Shown in pieces: positions 17,883 through 27,490 of a DNA stretch of 64,000 nucleotides. The notes under the pieces were generated by a model. That model did not search any database. It was not told the origin of the DNA and was given only the letters and a program-made list of their open reading frames with translations. The stretch spans positions 4,526,001 to 4,590,000 of the forward strand of contig NC_008009.1 in the NCBI RefSeq assembly GCF_000014005.1, in the 5' to 3' direction. The number at the start of each line of letters is the position of its first letter. The stretch's first letter is position 1. The position numbers were made by a program, and so were the translations under genes. The DNA is from Candidatus Koribacter versatilis Ellin345. GTDB taxonomy: Bacteria > Acidobacteriota > Terriglobia > Terriglobales > Acidobacteriaceae.

Positions 17883-20800
17883 TCAGAAGATGAACTTGAA
17901 GACCAACTGCAAAGCACGGGCGCCGCCGGTAAACTGCTTGGAATCCAGGAACTGGCTGCTCCCCGTTTGCACATAGCCAAGGTTGAACGCTTGGAGTCCA
18001 GTTGCGGTTCCGAACACCGTAACCGGACCGGCCACCGTAAAGTTGCGATGATTGAATACGTCGTAAACTTCTACGCGCGCCAGGAACGACTTCCCTTCCG
18101 TCACCCGGAAACTCTTCCCGAGCGACGCGTTCCATACTCCGAATCCCGGCGAGTACACCGTGTCACGGCCGAGATTCGAACGCGCACCAAGTTGACTGGC
18201 AACGAAAGCAGCGCCTGAATTCATGCTGACGTAGCCCACCACGTTCGAAGGCGAACACGGCGTTGCCGCGGCATCTTGCGGATTCACGATTCTGGTCGCG
18301 CCACCGCTTCCGTCGTTACAAACGAAGTTCACATCGGTAGAGAGGTTCTGGGAACCGTGGGGATTGAAGATCGCGCGCTCGCCAGCGGTGTCGCCGTTTG
18401 CATTCGCATCGTAAGGAGACAGAATCGTAACCGGCTGACCGGTCTGGGCGATGAAGTCGCCGTTGATTTCGTACCCGTTCGCCAGCGCTCTCAGCAAACG
18501 GCTACCGCTTGTCAGGTTCGGGGTGTGATAGGTCCAGGCTACGGCGAACTTATGCCGTACATCCAGCACTGAATTTCCCCGTTCCGCATCGAGGTCGTAG
18601 CTATCTTCAGCACGGCGCGGATTCACCGAGCTCGAGTTCAGTTCGTTCGTTGCGTTGTCGATGTTATGCGACCAGGTGTAATTCGCACGCATCGTCAAGC
18701 CGTGGCGCAGACTTTGTGTGAACGACACAGAAGCGCCGTGGTAGACGCTCGCACCAAACGGCCCGATCTCGGTCAGCACGTTGACGAATCCGTACTGTGA
18801 ATACGGCGCGAACCCCTGGTTTGCAAGGAAGGTTTTGAAATCCGCTTGCGTGGATGCAGGGTTCGGAACGGCCGACGGGACTTCGGAGTTGCTGAAGTAG
18901 GTCGGCAACGCAGTCAGACCGGCATCGAAAGCACTAATGCTGTTCAGTCGGATCTGGGTCGGCAGATGGAAACTCCGCGAACCAACGTAGCGCACATCCA
19001 AAACGCCACCAGCGTAAACCTCGCGCTGAATGCCGAGGCTCCAGTTCACGATGCGAGCATCAATCGTGTCTGGCATGATGGAAGCCGTGAGTGCCCGCGG
19101 TATGTCGGGACCGGGCGCGAGCGTATAGGTTGACGGCAGTGCTCCCTGCGCAAAGAAGTGGTCTCCTGAAGCGCACCATGCAGGAGCAGTGGTCAGGCCG
19201 CCGAAGCACGCTGTTCCCAGGTTGAGGACCGTCTGTACCTGCGGCGGCTGGGCATTCTGGTTGAAGTTGTTAACCGGAGGCGAATATCCCAATCCGATTC
19301 CGCCACGAACCGAGGTCTTGCCGGTTCCGGTGGGGTCCCACGCAAATCCGATTCGCGGTTCGAAATCCAGCTTCGCGGTGTTCGGTGCGTGAAAGTCGAT
19401 CACTCCGGGAACATTTGAAATTGCGTTCTTCGCCTGACGTTCTGCGCCAGAGGGATTGTTGGTGAACTCATATCGAAGACCGAGGTTCAGGGTCAGCCGA
19501 TTGCTCACCTTGAAGTCATCCTGCAGGAATGCCCCGACGGCACTCTGCGTTTCCGGAAACACCGGGTCTCCGGCGCCGCGGAGCATTTGGATCTCCGGCA
19601 CGCCGTCGTTGATAAACGTCTGTGTCGAAAGATAGAAGTAGTTCCCGTTGGATCTTTGCAGGAAAAATGCCGGCGCGATGTAATGACGATATTCACCGCC
19701 ATACTTCAATGTGTGCCGGCCGAAAATCTTGGTTTGCGTATCGATGACCTGGTACACATCCTGCAAGATCCTCTGCGGATCATTGGCCCCGAAGGTGATG
19801 CCATTCATGTCGGCCAGGAAAATGAGTGGGTTGTTGCTGAAGGGCTCTGGAACCGCGAGGCTCTGCAGAGAATGGGAGTACGAGATCCGCAGGTCGTTGA
19901 CCAGCGTGTTGGAGATCGACCAGGTGTCAATCAAGGCCGCTTTGTAATTTGTGAGGGTGGTAGGCAGATTGTATTCAGGCGTACTGATCGCACCGGCGGT
20001 TATGATGTCTTGCTTGTTGAACAGGAAGCGCGCGCTCAGTTCATGGCGACCTTCTTTTAGGTCGCTATTGATCTGAAAATCATGTTCTTTAAACGGATTG
20101 GGCGCCACCTGGGGAACCAAGCCGGTGGGAATGCTGACGCCGTTCACCAGAAGCGGCGCGGAGTTTGCGGTTTGCGCCGCAGGCAGCGTGCCAATCAGGT
20201 TCGCAATGTACGGAGTTGCCGCCAGCGACTGCAAAGTGCTGATGCCTGCTGCCGTAGGCGTTTCTATGTCGGCTCCGAGGCTGTCCGCGCGCTGGTCGAA
20301 GTATTCATAGGCGCCGAAGATGAACCAGCGGTTCTTGATGATCGGGCCACCTATCGTCCCACCTACTCGGCTGACGTCAAGCCTGGGAGTGTGGTCGATG
20401 GCGCCTTGCGCGATTGCATCTTTCGTCAAATTGTCGAGCGCATTCAGGAAGCGGTTCTGCAGGTAGTACTCCCCTGACCCGTGCCAACTGTTGGTGCCTG
20501 TCTTGGTGACGATGTTGAATTGCCCGCCGCCCGCGTGCCCGTACTCCGCGGAAAACGGATTCGTCACCAGGTTGAATTCGGCGACTGCATCCTGAATGAC
20601 GTTCGAGATCTGGCCGGAAGTGCCCGCGTTGTTATCGTCCACGCCGTCAATGTTGAAGGAGTTGGACCGTGGACGTGTACCGGAAACGGATCCGCCAGTG
20701 CCGGTTACGCCGCCTTGTTGCGCCGTAGTGTTCGCCGAAAACAATGCCAATTGCAGCGGACTGTTGGATCCGCTGGGAATATCGAGAGTTTCTCGCGTAT

Positions 20801-21251
20801 CAAACGTAGTGGCAACCGTCGACGAAGAGAGATCCACCGTCTCGGCAGCCGCGTTTACATCAATGGTGGTCGTCGACCCGCCGACTGCCAATGAGACGTT
20901 CCGGTCGTTGACCACATTGGTCGCGACCCGCACGTCGCGGACCGCGCTCGTGGCGAAGCCCTCCGATTGCACCGTCACGGTATACGGTCCCGGCAACAGT
21001 TCCGGAAATATGTAGGTGCCGGCCGAGTTGGTTGCCGTTTTCTCGGTGACCCCGCTGTCTTGGTTTGCGGCGGTGACCTTCGCACCAACCACCACGCTGC
21101 CGGCGGAATCGGTTACTTGACCGCGCAATGTGCCGGTGATCCTCTGTGCCATCGCTCCGACCGTCAGGCAGAGCATGATCAAGATCGTGCTCACACTCTT
21201 CCAAGGACTGCCTATGCGCGCCCTCGCTATCGCTTGCCTCATCTGCTTCAT
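17883..21251 (-). CDS. Oar-like TonB-dependent receptor with carboxypeptidase-regulatory domain (2)
   Basis: An outer-membrane protein of about 1,122 residues. The signal peptide ends near VGAMAQR. A carboxypeptidase-regulatory-like domain follows (GTLRGQVTDSAGSVVVGAKV), then a plug region with NSFNIDGVDDNNAGTSG, and the barrel ends in FKFIF. Several in-frame starts exist (21299, 21263, 21251); 21251 is chosen because GGGAAAA precedes it and it directly begins the basic n-region of the signal peptide. The protein is closely similar in plan to receptors 1 and 3, but its plug sequence belongs to a different subgroup, suggesting another ligand. It has its own terminator and is not obviously linked to a dedicated hydrolase. 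Confidence 0.9.
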   Translation of the reverse strand: MKQMRQAIARARIGSPWKSVSTILIMLCLTVGAMAQRITGTLRGQVTDSAGSVVVGAKVTAANQDSGVTEKTATNSAGTYIFPELLPGPYTVTVQSEGFATSAVRDVRVATNVVNDRNVSLAVGGSTTTIDVNAAAETVDLSSSTVATTFDTRETLDIPSGSNSPLQLALFSANTTAQQGGVTGTGGSVSGTRPRSNSFNIDGVDDNNAGTSGQISNVIQDAVAEFNLVTNPFSAEYGHAGGGQFNIVTKTGTNSWHGSGEYYLQNRFLNALDNLTKDAIAQGAIDHTPRLDVSRVGGTIGGPIIKNRWFIFGAYEYFDQRADSLGADIETPTAAGISTLQSLAATPYIANLIGTLPAAQTANSAPLLVNGVSIPTGLVPQVAPNPFKEHDFQINSDLKEGRHELSARFLFNKQDIITAGAISTPEYNLPTTLTNYKAALIDTWSISNTLVNDLRISYSHSLQSLAVPEPFSNNPLIFLADMNGITFGANDPQRILQDVYQVIDTQTKIFGRHTLKYGGEYRHYIAPAFFLQRSNGNYFYLSTQTFINDGVPEIQMLRGAGDPVFPETQSAVGAFLQDDFKVSNRLTLNLGLRYEFTNNPSGAERQAKNAISNVPGVIDFHAPNTAKLDFEPRIGFAWDPTGTGKTSVRGGIGLGYSPPVNNFNQNAQPPQVQTVLNLGTACFGGLTTAPAWCASGDHFFAQGALPSTYTLAPGPDIPRALTASIMPDTIDARIVNWSLGIQREVYAGGVLDVRYVGSRSFHLPTQIRLNSISAFDAGLTALPTYFSNSEVPSAVPNPASTQADFKTFLANQGFAPYSQYGFVNVLTEIGPFGASVYHGASVSFTQSLRHGLTMRANYTWSHNIDNATNELNSSSVNPRRAEDSYDLDAERGNSVLDVRHKFAVAWTYHTPNLTSGSRLLRALANGYEINGDFIAQTGQPVTILSPYDANANGDTAGERAIFNPHGSQNLSTDVNFVCNDGSGGATRIVNPQDAAATPCSPSNVVGYVSMNSGAAFVASQLGARSNLGRDTVYSPGFGVWNASLGKSFRVTEGKSFLARVEVYDVFNHRNFTVAGPVTVFGTATGLQAFNLGYVQTGSSQFLDSKQFTGGARALQLVFKFIF

Positions 21252-21531
21252 TTGTTTTCCCATCCGTTGATCGGCATGTAGCCGCATGAGGCATTGCACG
21301 AGAGGCTCCAGATCGGGCGTCCCGTGCGCTTTGTCACCGCGATTAGACGAAACGCTCTAACGCTGTGACTAAATGGCTACTCTCGGCGACGAACGGCTGA
21401 GCCCAGGCGAGCGCGATGTGTTTCAGCGACACTTTCGTCACGGGATCAACGCGTTTCGTTAGTTCGTACCGGGACAAAACAAGGGACGGCATTGTGTGCC
21501 GTCCCTTCAGACCTCGCATTGAATCCGAAAT
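21252..21531. other. Intergenic region between receptors 2 and 3
   Basis: No open frame with coding character was seen. It holds the terminator of receptor 3 at its right end and the presumed promoter of receptor 2. ACGAAACGC (about 21346) and its complement GCGTTTCGT (about 21449) form a long-range inverted pair of unknown meaning. Confidence 0.5.
21473..21505 (-). terminator. Rho-independent terminator of receptor 3
   Basis: A nine-bp perfect stem (GGGACGGCA/TGCCGTCCC, 21483-21505) with a five-base loop is followed on the minus strand by TTGTTTTGT. It lies 26 bases after the receptor stop. Confidence 0.88.
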
Positions 21532-24500
21532 TTAGAACGTGAAGCGAACCGCAAACTGGATGATTCGCGGATCGTACGTACCGAGAATTTGGCCGAAGGA
21601 TGGTGAGGTTATGTTCGTATCTGGGAGCCTGAACTCTGCATGGTTGAACACGTTGAACATTTCGGCGCGGAGTTGCATCCGTAGCGATTCCGTCAATTTC
21701 GTGGTCTTCGCGACTTCGAAGTCGAGGTTCGTTTCATGGGGACCGCGGAGGCTATTACGCGCGAAGTCGCCATATGGTGAACCGTAGTCATATTCGTTCG
21801 CGTTGCTGAACGAATTTGGATTGATCCAGTATGCTCCGGCACCAAGGCCGGAATAATACTTCCGCGGATCGAGAGTCCCCGTGGATCCGACAACGTTGGC
21901 ATAAGCCAGTGCGGGATCGCCGGCGCCAGATGGCCCCGGGACGGTATAGTCGAAACTGTCGTCGAAGCGGGCAAAGACACTATATGGAAAGCCTGTTCTC
22001 CAGGTCATGATTGGAAACACGCTCCACCCTTGGGTGAGGCGCTTCCATCCGGAAGGCCACCATTGGTCAAGCGCAAAGTCCCAACCGCCACTGAACGTCA
22101 ATCGGTGGTGAATGTCCTGGTCGGCGCTGGCACGGAACTGGTTTCCGTTGTAGTACGGCACTTGGGAGGTCACCTGCCGGAAACCGGAGGCGTTGTCGAT
22201 GTTGTGCGCATACGTGTACGCCAGCGTGAAATAGGTCTGACCTAACTTCCAGGTCGGGGTCGGTTGTCGCGTCACGCTCGCTTCCAGTGCGTTGTACACG
22301 GCGTTCGATGCGTTCTTGAACTCCGGCATCGAAGCGAAACAGAAACCTCCGAAGGCGTCGTCGCAGGACTGGTTCGCCGGCAATTCGTTGAGTAGACGCA
22401 CACCGGAGTGATTCGATAAATCGAATGGATTGATGTCGACCAGCGATGTCAGCTTATGGGAATCGCTTCCGACGTAGGACACATCCATGATGGTGTTCCT
22501 GGCAATTTCGCGCTCCAGACTCAAGTTGTACTGATAGGTATACGGCGTGCGCAAATGTGGATCGACGAAGAACGCCGAGCCCGCGTTGTTGAACGGCAAG
22601 AACCCTGCGGCGCCGAAATCGAGGTTGTGGTCAACGGGTTTCGAGGGGAACGGGTCCGTAACCCCGGCGCTTCCGTACGGATCGGCCAGAAAAGCGTAAT
22701 TGGAGTTGGCCGTCGCGTCGGGGAACAGCAAACCCGCGGACGAAAAGAACGGAGGCTGACCGTTGAATTGAAGATTGTCTTCGCCCTTCAGGATGTCGTA
22801 AAACAGCCCGACGCCGCCACGTAAACTAGTTTTACCGTCTCCGAAAACGTCATAAGCGAAACCTAAGCGCGGCCCGAAATCGTTTTTGTCCGGGAAGTTG
22901 GCCCCTGTAGGCGTGCCCTTATCGCCGGGAAAAACGAGGCTATTCGGTGCATTCGGAAACACTGTCGACTGTTGTCCGGGAATAATTGAATAGCTTCTTC
23001 CCTCCGTGTCGATCTTCGGTGTGCTGTACTCATACCGCAGTCCCAGGTTGAGCACCAGCCTGCGCGACACATGCCACTCGTCCTGCGCATACAAGAATGT
23101 GTTCTTGCTGCGGATGTTCGACGGGGCCTGGGGATACTGGATGTAATACGTCGGAACTCCCAGCAAAAAGTCAGCCAATGAATTCCCGCTGCCCGTGCCG
23201 TTGAACTGGAAATACCCGTTTACATAAAAGTCGTACAGCGTGTTGTTCTGGTACGGAGTAAATCCCGCGCCGAACTTCCAGGAGTGCTTGCCTCGAACCC
23301 ACGAGAAATTATCGGAATACGAGAAAGTGTTGCTCGCGAAATTAGTCGGTCCGAACAGGCTTGGCCCAATTGTCAAGCCGTTGTCGAACCCCAACACGGT
23401 CACGCCCGTGGGATCGTCAGAGTGAATCCCGACCCCAACATCGGCGGGCGTATGTTTCGCTCCCAGGGGCGCATCCTGCAGGTGGGTCGTACGTTGCGCG
23501 GTGAAACGGAACTCGTTCAGCATGCTATTTGAGAAGGTCCGAGTGTAGGCGAGTGTCAGGAAATTCTGGCTGTAGTGATTGGATACGGGAGATCCCGGGA
23601 CGTTCGAGAATCGGAAGTCATCCGTCTCAGAATTGCGATTGCCACCAAACGTTGCGCCAATCTTGTCTTGTTCATCGAGCTGAAAATCGATCTTCGCACT
23701 CAGTTCGTTGCGATTGTCTGTCTGGTTGCCGATGGCGTTCAGTTCGCCAGTCGAAGTGCTTGGAATCAGGCCAAGTCCGATGTACTTCTGTGCTACGGGA
23801 TCGAACTTTGCAGGATCGATGACAGCGTCCGCTGCGGTATGTCCTGGTGCGATAAAGTACGGGTGCGCGTTCAGGAAGTTTGCGACATTCGGGTCTCCGC
23901 CAAAATCGCCATTCTGCAGCTCGGGATTCGTAAATACCGTCGTCGTCGTCGAATTCCCGTACAAGGAAGGGTCTTCTGTCGCGGTGAGCCTTTGACCCTG
24001 GTACGACACGAAGAAGAACAACCGGTTCTTGATGATTGGACCGCCGATTGTGCCGCCGTACTGGTTCCGCTTCAGCACATTCCGCGGGAGGTCGTTCAGC
24101 TTGTTGAAGTAGGAGTTCGCATTGAACGCATCATTGCGCAGGAACTCAAAGCCGCTTCCGTGGAAGTTGTTGCCTCCTGACTTCGTGACTACGCTGATCA
24201 CGCCGCCGCCATTACGCCCGTATTCCGCCGTGTAGTTGTTCTGGAGGATTCTGAACTCCGCGATTGCATCTGGGTTGGGGTTGAACACGACTTCGTTGCC
24301 CAACAAATCGTTGTTAATGCCTCCGTCGAGTAGAAACGTGACTGAATCACTTCGCCCTCCGCCGATGCTATAACTGCCGGCGCCAGTGTTACCCTCGTTG
24401 GTCTCCGTTACTCCTGGCTGCAGTAACGCCAACTGCAGAACGTCGCGACCATTCAGCGGAAGATCCACCAGGGGACGGCTCGTCACCGATTGACCGAGGG

Positions 24501-24903
24501 TTGAGTTTACGGTCTCGACACCGGCGGCCTCCCCGGTCACATCGACGACCGTTTTTTCGGTTCCGACCTGCAAGCGAATGTCGATCCGAAGGTTCTGATT
24601 GATCTGTAGCGGCTTCTCTTCGGAGTGCGTCACAGCAAAGCCCGGGCTTTCGGCGGTCACCGTGTATTTGCCCACAGGAAGGTCGAGTACTCGAAACGAA
24701 CCGTCTTTGCCCGTGACTGTCTCTTTTGAAACCGCCGTGGCGCCATTCGTCACGCGAACACGCGCATCCGGAACGACCGAGCCCTGTAGATCAGTGATGG
24801 TTCCGAAGATGGTACCGGCCGCATCCTGCGCAACCAGGCGTGAGACGATCGAGAGACAACTTAGTAAAACAAGTATGCAGAGCGAACGGAGGGTACGATA
24901 CAC
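21532..24903 (-). CDS. Oar-like TonB-dependent receptor with carboxypeptidase-regulatory domain (3)
   Basis: A 1,123-residue outer-membrane protein with a signal peptide ending near SRLVAQDA. A regulatory-like domain follows (GTIFGTITDLQGSVVPDARV), then a plug with PLVDLPLNGRDVLQLALLQPG and FLLDGGINNDLLGNEV, and a barrel ending FAVRFTF. Start is GTG at 24903, with AGGAG seven bases before it. The LPLNGRD motif is typical of the acidobacterial subgroup of these proteins. The gene stands alone with its own terminator. Ligand unknown. Confidence 0.92.
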   Translation of the reverse strand: MYRTLRSLCILVLLSCLSIVSRLVAQDAAGTIFGTITDLQGSVVPDARVRVTNGATAVSKETVTGKDGSFRVLDLPVGKYTVTAESPGFAVTHSEEKPLQINQNLRIDIRLQVGTEKTVVDVTGEAAGVETVNSTLGQSVTSRPLVDLPLNGRDVLQLALLQPGVTETNEGNTGAGSYSIGGGRSDSVTFLLDGGINNDLLGNEVVFNPNPDAIAEFRILQNNYTAEYGRNGGGVISVVTKSGGNNFHGSGFEFLRNDAFNANSYFNKLNDLPRNVLKRNQYGGTIGGPIIKNRLFFFVSYQGQRLTATEDPSLYGNSTTTTVFTNPELQNGDFGGDPNVANFLNAHPYFIAPGHTAADAVIDPAKFDPVAQKYIGLGLIPSTSTGELNAIGNQTDNRNELSAKIDFQLDEQDKIGATFGGNRNSETDDFRFSNVPGSPVSNHYSQNFLTLAYTRTFSNSMLNEFRFTAQRTTHLQDAPLGAKHTPADVGVGIHSDDPTGVTVLGFDNGLTIGPSLFGPTNFASNTFSYSDNFSWVRGKHSWKFGAGFTPYQNNTLYDFYVNGYFQFNGTGSGNSLADFLLGVPTYYIQYPQAPSNIRSKNTFLYAQDEWHVSRRLVLNLGLRYEYSTPKIDTEGRSYSIIPGQQSTVFPNAPNSLVFPGDKGTPTGANFPDKNDFGPRLGFAYDVFGDGKTSLRGGVGLFYDILKGEDNLQFNGQPPFFSSAGLLFPDATANSNYAFLADPYGSAGVTDPFPSKPVDHNLDFGAAGFLPFNNAGSAFFVDPHLRTPYTYQYNLSLEREIARNTIMDVSYVGSDSHKLTSLVDINPFDLSNHSGVRLLNELPANQSCDDAFGGFCFASMPEFKNASNAVYNALEASVTRQPTPTWKLGQTYFTLAYTYAHNIDNASGFRQVTSQVPYYNGNQFRASADQDIHHRLTFSGGWDFALDQWWPSGWKRLTQGWSVFPIMTWRTGFPYSVFARFDDSFDYTVPGPSGAGDPALAYANVVGSTGTLDPRKYYSGLGAGAYWINPNSFSNANEYDYGSPYGDFARNSLRGPHETNLDFEVAKTTKLTESLRMQLRAEMFNVFNHAEFRLPDTNITSPSFGQILGTYDPRIIQFAVRFTF

Positions 24904-25042
24904 GGCGATCTCCTGAGTGGAATCGCGCGTATCTTGTCAGAATCTTCCGACGTCCCATTCTCGATTGTGACATCACGGCTGAATTGCAAGACAACTCACG
25001 CAGGAAAGGTTGTGAGTTGCGCTTGGTCACGCTTTTGTCCCG

Positions 25043-25303
25043 CTAAACCTCACCTGGGCATCCGACACAGTGGTGCTCCTTCACATGCGACTCGAATACC
25101 TCGACCGCGTTCCAGTAGGCCGTGCGCGCGCCATGTAAATGGGCCACTCGGTCCTGGGGAAGTTGTCCGCCGTTTGGGCCGGAGTCGCGGGAAATCTCCC
25201 AACGCAAACGAAACAGCGTCGCCGCTCGTAGTGTCATCCGCGCTCGAAGTTGCTCTCGCACCAGACAAACGGAGTTCCCTGCGTTGCCGCAATCACAAAT
25301 CAC
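25043..25303 (-). CDS. Small hypothetical protein
   Basis: An 86-codon frame (GTG at 25303; ATG at 25237 would give 64 residues). The last 64 codons have the G/C-biased third positions of real genes here. The protein ends TAYWNAVEVFESHVKEH followed by HCVGCP, so a His/Cys cluster could bind metal. No convincing ribosome-binding site was found and I do not recognise the family. It sits in an otherwise poorly coding stretch upstream of receptor 3 and could also be a gene remnant. Confidence 0.4.
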   Translation of the reverse strand: MICDCGNAGNSVCLVREQLRARMTLRAATLFRLRWEISRDSGPNGGQLPQDRVAHLHGARTAYWNAVEVFESHVKEHHCVGCPGEV

Positions 25304-25743
25304 GTGTCCCGATTGTCGCCGGAGTTGTTAGAAGGTCAACGTGGAAGGGATTAACCGGACGTTATCTGTGGCGCCAGCTCTCCGAGTTCCAACCTGCCGC
25401 TTCGGCGTTCGGCATCCACAAGGGTTCCGGGCTCTCGATTCGTCCGGTTCACCTCATCTTGAGCGGGGGCATGTCTATGCAGCGGATTCTTACGCGGAGC
25501 TCATCAACCGTTCCACGGAGCCAAGTCAACCAGCAGATCGAGCGCATTCGTTCGACCATGCAGACGTTCCACTCGCAGTCGATGCCATTTCCGAGGTAGC
25601 GACAGTCCGCCGAGTGCCGCGTGTAGAGGTAAAGCCCTTCGTCTTTCCCCTGCACCAGAGATGCTCCTAAACGAGCATTCTGCACGGCCAACTTTGTACA
25701 CGGCGCGATGTCGTAACTTATTGATTATAAAGCATTTTATGAT
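25304..25743. other. Weakly coding region next to tRNA-Ala
   Basis: About 440 bases with several short frames on both strands, none with consistent codon bias across its length. The part nearest the tRNA includes the possible integrase remnant listed separately. Confidence 0.5.
25449..25691 (-). pseudogene. Possible N-terminal remnant of a tyrosine recombinase/integrase
   Basis: This 80-codon minus-strand frame contains LYLYTRHSADCRYLG followed by two further Cys (DCEWNVC). This recalls the Cys-rich N-terminus (YxRHSxDC...C.C) of integrases common in Acidobacteriota. The similarity is lost after about 30 residues and no catalytic Arg/His/Tyr domain follows. It begins about 53 bases beyond the 3' end of a tRNA gene, the usual position for an integrase beside an attachment site. 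The match is from memory of the family and is short, so this may be chance. Confidence 0.28.
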
Positions 25744-25819
25744 TGGTGGACCTGGTCGGGATCGAACCGACGACCTCTTCCATGCCATGGAAGCGCGCTC
25801 CCAGCTGCGCCACAGGCCC
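25744..25819 (-). tRNA. tRNA-Ala (anticodon GGC)
   Basis: A full cloverleaf can be drawn. The acceptor arms are GGGCCTG and CAGGTCC, including the G3-U70 wobble that marks alanine tRNAs. The D arm is GCGC/GCGC; the anticodon stem CTTCC/GGAAG has loop ATGGCAT (anticodon GGC); the T arm is GTCGG-TTCGATC-CCGAC. The 3' ACCA is encoded. It decodes GCC. Confidence 0.97.
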
Positions 25820-25901
25820 ACTCTTAAAGGAAGGATCACGCTCTCGCGCGACTCTCTTATTGTCGCTCAGCCCCGCGTCCTCGTCAAACCTGCGACGCCA
25901 A

Positions 25902-27320
25902 TCACGCACTTGTCGTTTGTTCGAGTGCCACTCGGACGCAGTTGCGTCCATCACGCTTCGCCGTGTACAGCGCACGATCCGCCGAGCGCACCAGTTCTGA
26001 CGGCTCCGCCCCTATGTCCGGATGCGCATAGGCGATTCCCACGCTCACACTCACTTGCTTGTGTGGACTCCCTGCGTGCGGCAGCTCCAGGGCTGCCACT
26101 GCCTCCATCACATTGGCAGCTACGATTCCCGCCCCCGTTGCCGTCGTCTCCGGCAGAATTACCACGAACTCTTCGCCGCCGTAACGCGCCACGAAATCCG
26201 CCGATCGCTTCACCGAGGCCGCCATCACCGACCCGAGTTTGGCCAGGCATCGGTCTCCCGCCATGTGCCCATAAGCGTCGTTGTATTCTTTGAACTGGTC
26301 AACGTCGATCATCATCAGCGAGATTGGCATTCGCGACCGCATTGCGCGCCGCCACTCGCTGTTGAATCGCATGTCGAAGTGACGGCGGTTTGGCAAGTCA
26401 GTCAGCCAATCCACATATACCAATCCTGTTAGCCGCTCGTGTAACCGGTCTCGCTCTCCCAACACCGCCGCCAGCGGAAAGGATGTCGCCACCACGCATG
26501 CAAGATATGCCTGCAACAACAGTACCCGGTCCGTGAATGCATTCCCCGACCCGATCGTGATCGGCCCGAAGCCCTTCACCGCGCCGATGACTCCAATCGC
26601 CGCGATCGTCACTACGGCCAGGGCTGCGCCGGCAAACCCACGCTTGAACACGGCCAGCACCAGGACGGGAAAAACCAGGAACAGGAGGGGCAATCTCGAC
26701 TGCGAAAACACCACTGCCAGGCTGAGTCCCAACAGCAACAGCATTAACGCGGTACCGCCGAGTTTCTCCCGGCCAAACAATTCAGTCAACACATGGTCTT
26801 TGAGAAAAACGAAGAGCACTGGCGCGATGACCGCCATCCCAAGCGCATCGGCTAGGAACCAAACCCGCAAAGTGGCCTGGAAGTCGCCGCCTCTCGACGC
26901 CACCACCACGGTAGTGCCGAGCAGTGAACAGATGAGTGGCGCGACGATCGCGCCCCACAGAACGAAGCGGCCCAATCCACTCGGGTCTCGCAGGTCTACT
27001 TCGCGTCCACGCCGCGTCAACAACGCATAGGCAATCACTACCTCGAGCGCGTTGATGGCGGCAAGCGACGATGCCTGCAACCACTGGTCCCCTGCCACCC
27101 GGTTCGCCAGCAGATTGGCGAGAAAACCAATCATTACCAGGGGCAGCGTCGGCGTCTTGCCTTTGCTGAGCAACAGCACCACCAGCACGCCATTCGACAG
27201 CCAAATCGCCGCAACTCTGTCTTCTCCCCGGGTCAGCGTGAGTCCTACCCATACGCTCGCGAACACGAAAATCGCGACCGCCGCACTGTACAGAATTTGA
27301 CGTGCGCGCTCTGAAGCCAT
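25902..27320 (-). CDS. MASE1-domain diguanylate cyclase (GGDEF)
   Basis: A 472-residue membrane protein. About eight hydrophobic helices (residues 8-300) form a MASE1-type sensor, with the typical VAAIWLSNGVLVVLLL near the start. A GGDEF domain follows (about 310-465) with the intact active site GGEEF near 384, preceded at the right distance by RSAD, an RxxD inhibitory site. It should make cyclic di-GMP from GTP and be inhibited by its product. ATG at 27320 is preferred because it starts just before the first helix; the frame stays open for 62 codons upstream. It lies alone on the minus strand. The ligand of the membrane sensor is unknown. Confidence 0.92.
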   Translation of the reverse strand: MASERARQILYSAAVAIFVFASVWVGLTLTRGEDRVAAIWLSNGVLVVLLLSKGKTPTLPLVMIGFLANLLANRVAGDQWLQASSLAAINALEVVIAYALLTRRGREVDLRDPSGLGRFVLWGAIVAPLICSLLGTTVVVASRGGDFQATLRVWFLADALGMAVIAPVLFVFLKDHVLTELFGREKLGGTALMLLLLGLSLAVVFSQSRLPLLFLVFPVLVLAVFKRGFAGAALAVVTIAAIGVIGAVKGFGPITIGSGNAFTDRVLLLQAYLACVVATSFPLAAVLGERDRLHERLTGLVYVDWLTDLPNRRHFDMRFNSEWRRAMRSRMPISLMMIDVDQFKEYNDAYGHMAGDRCLAKLGSVMAASVKRSADFVARYGGEEFVVILPETTATGAGIVAANVMEAVAALELPHAGSPHKQVSVSVGIAYAHPDIGAEPSELVRSADRALYTAKRDGRNCVRVALEQTTSA

Positions 27321-27490
27321 GAACCGGCCTTTGAATAAATTGAGGGAGGATCGGAGGGATTCTACTGCAAGGAAAGCTCCGGATAATAGCCAATTCCGGC
27401 TACTCAGGCTAACTACTATCCTGATTCGATACTTCCGCTGCCGCGGGCCCCATGGGCGGACGGGACCCGCGCCTGCGGTTCTGCCGGACG

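Noticed and set aside
25341-25670. A 109-codon plus-strand frame near the tRNA
   Set aside because: Codon bias changes along its length, no ribosome-binding site was found and no family is recognised; not supported as a gene.
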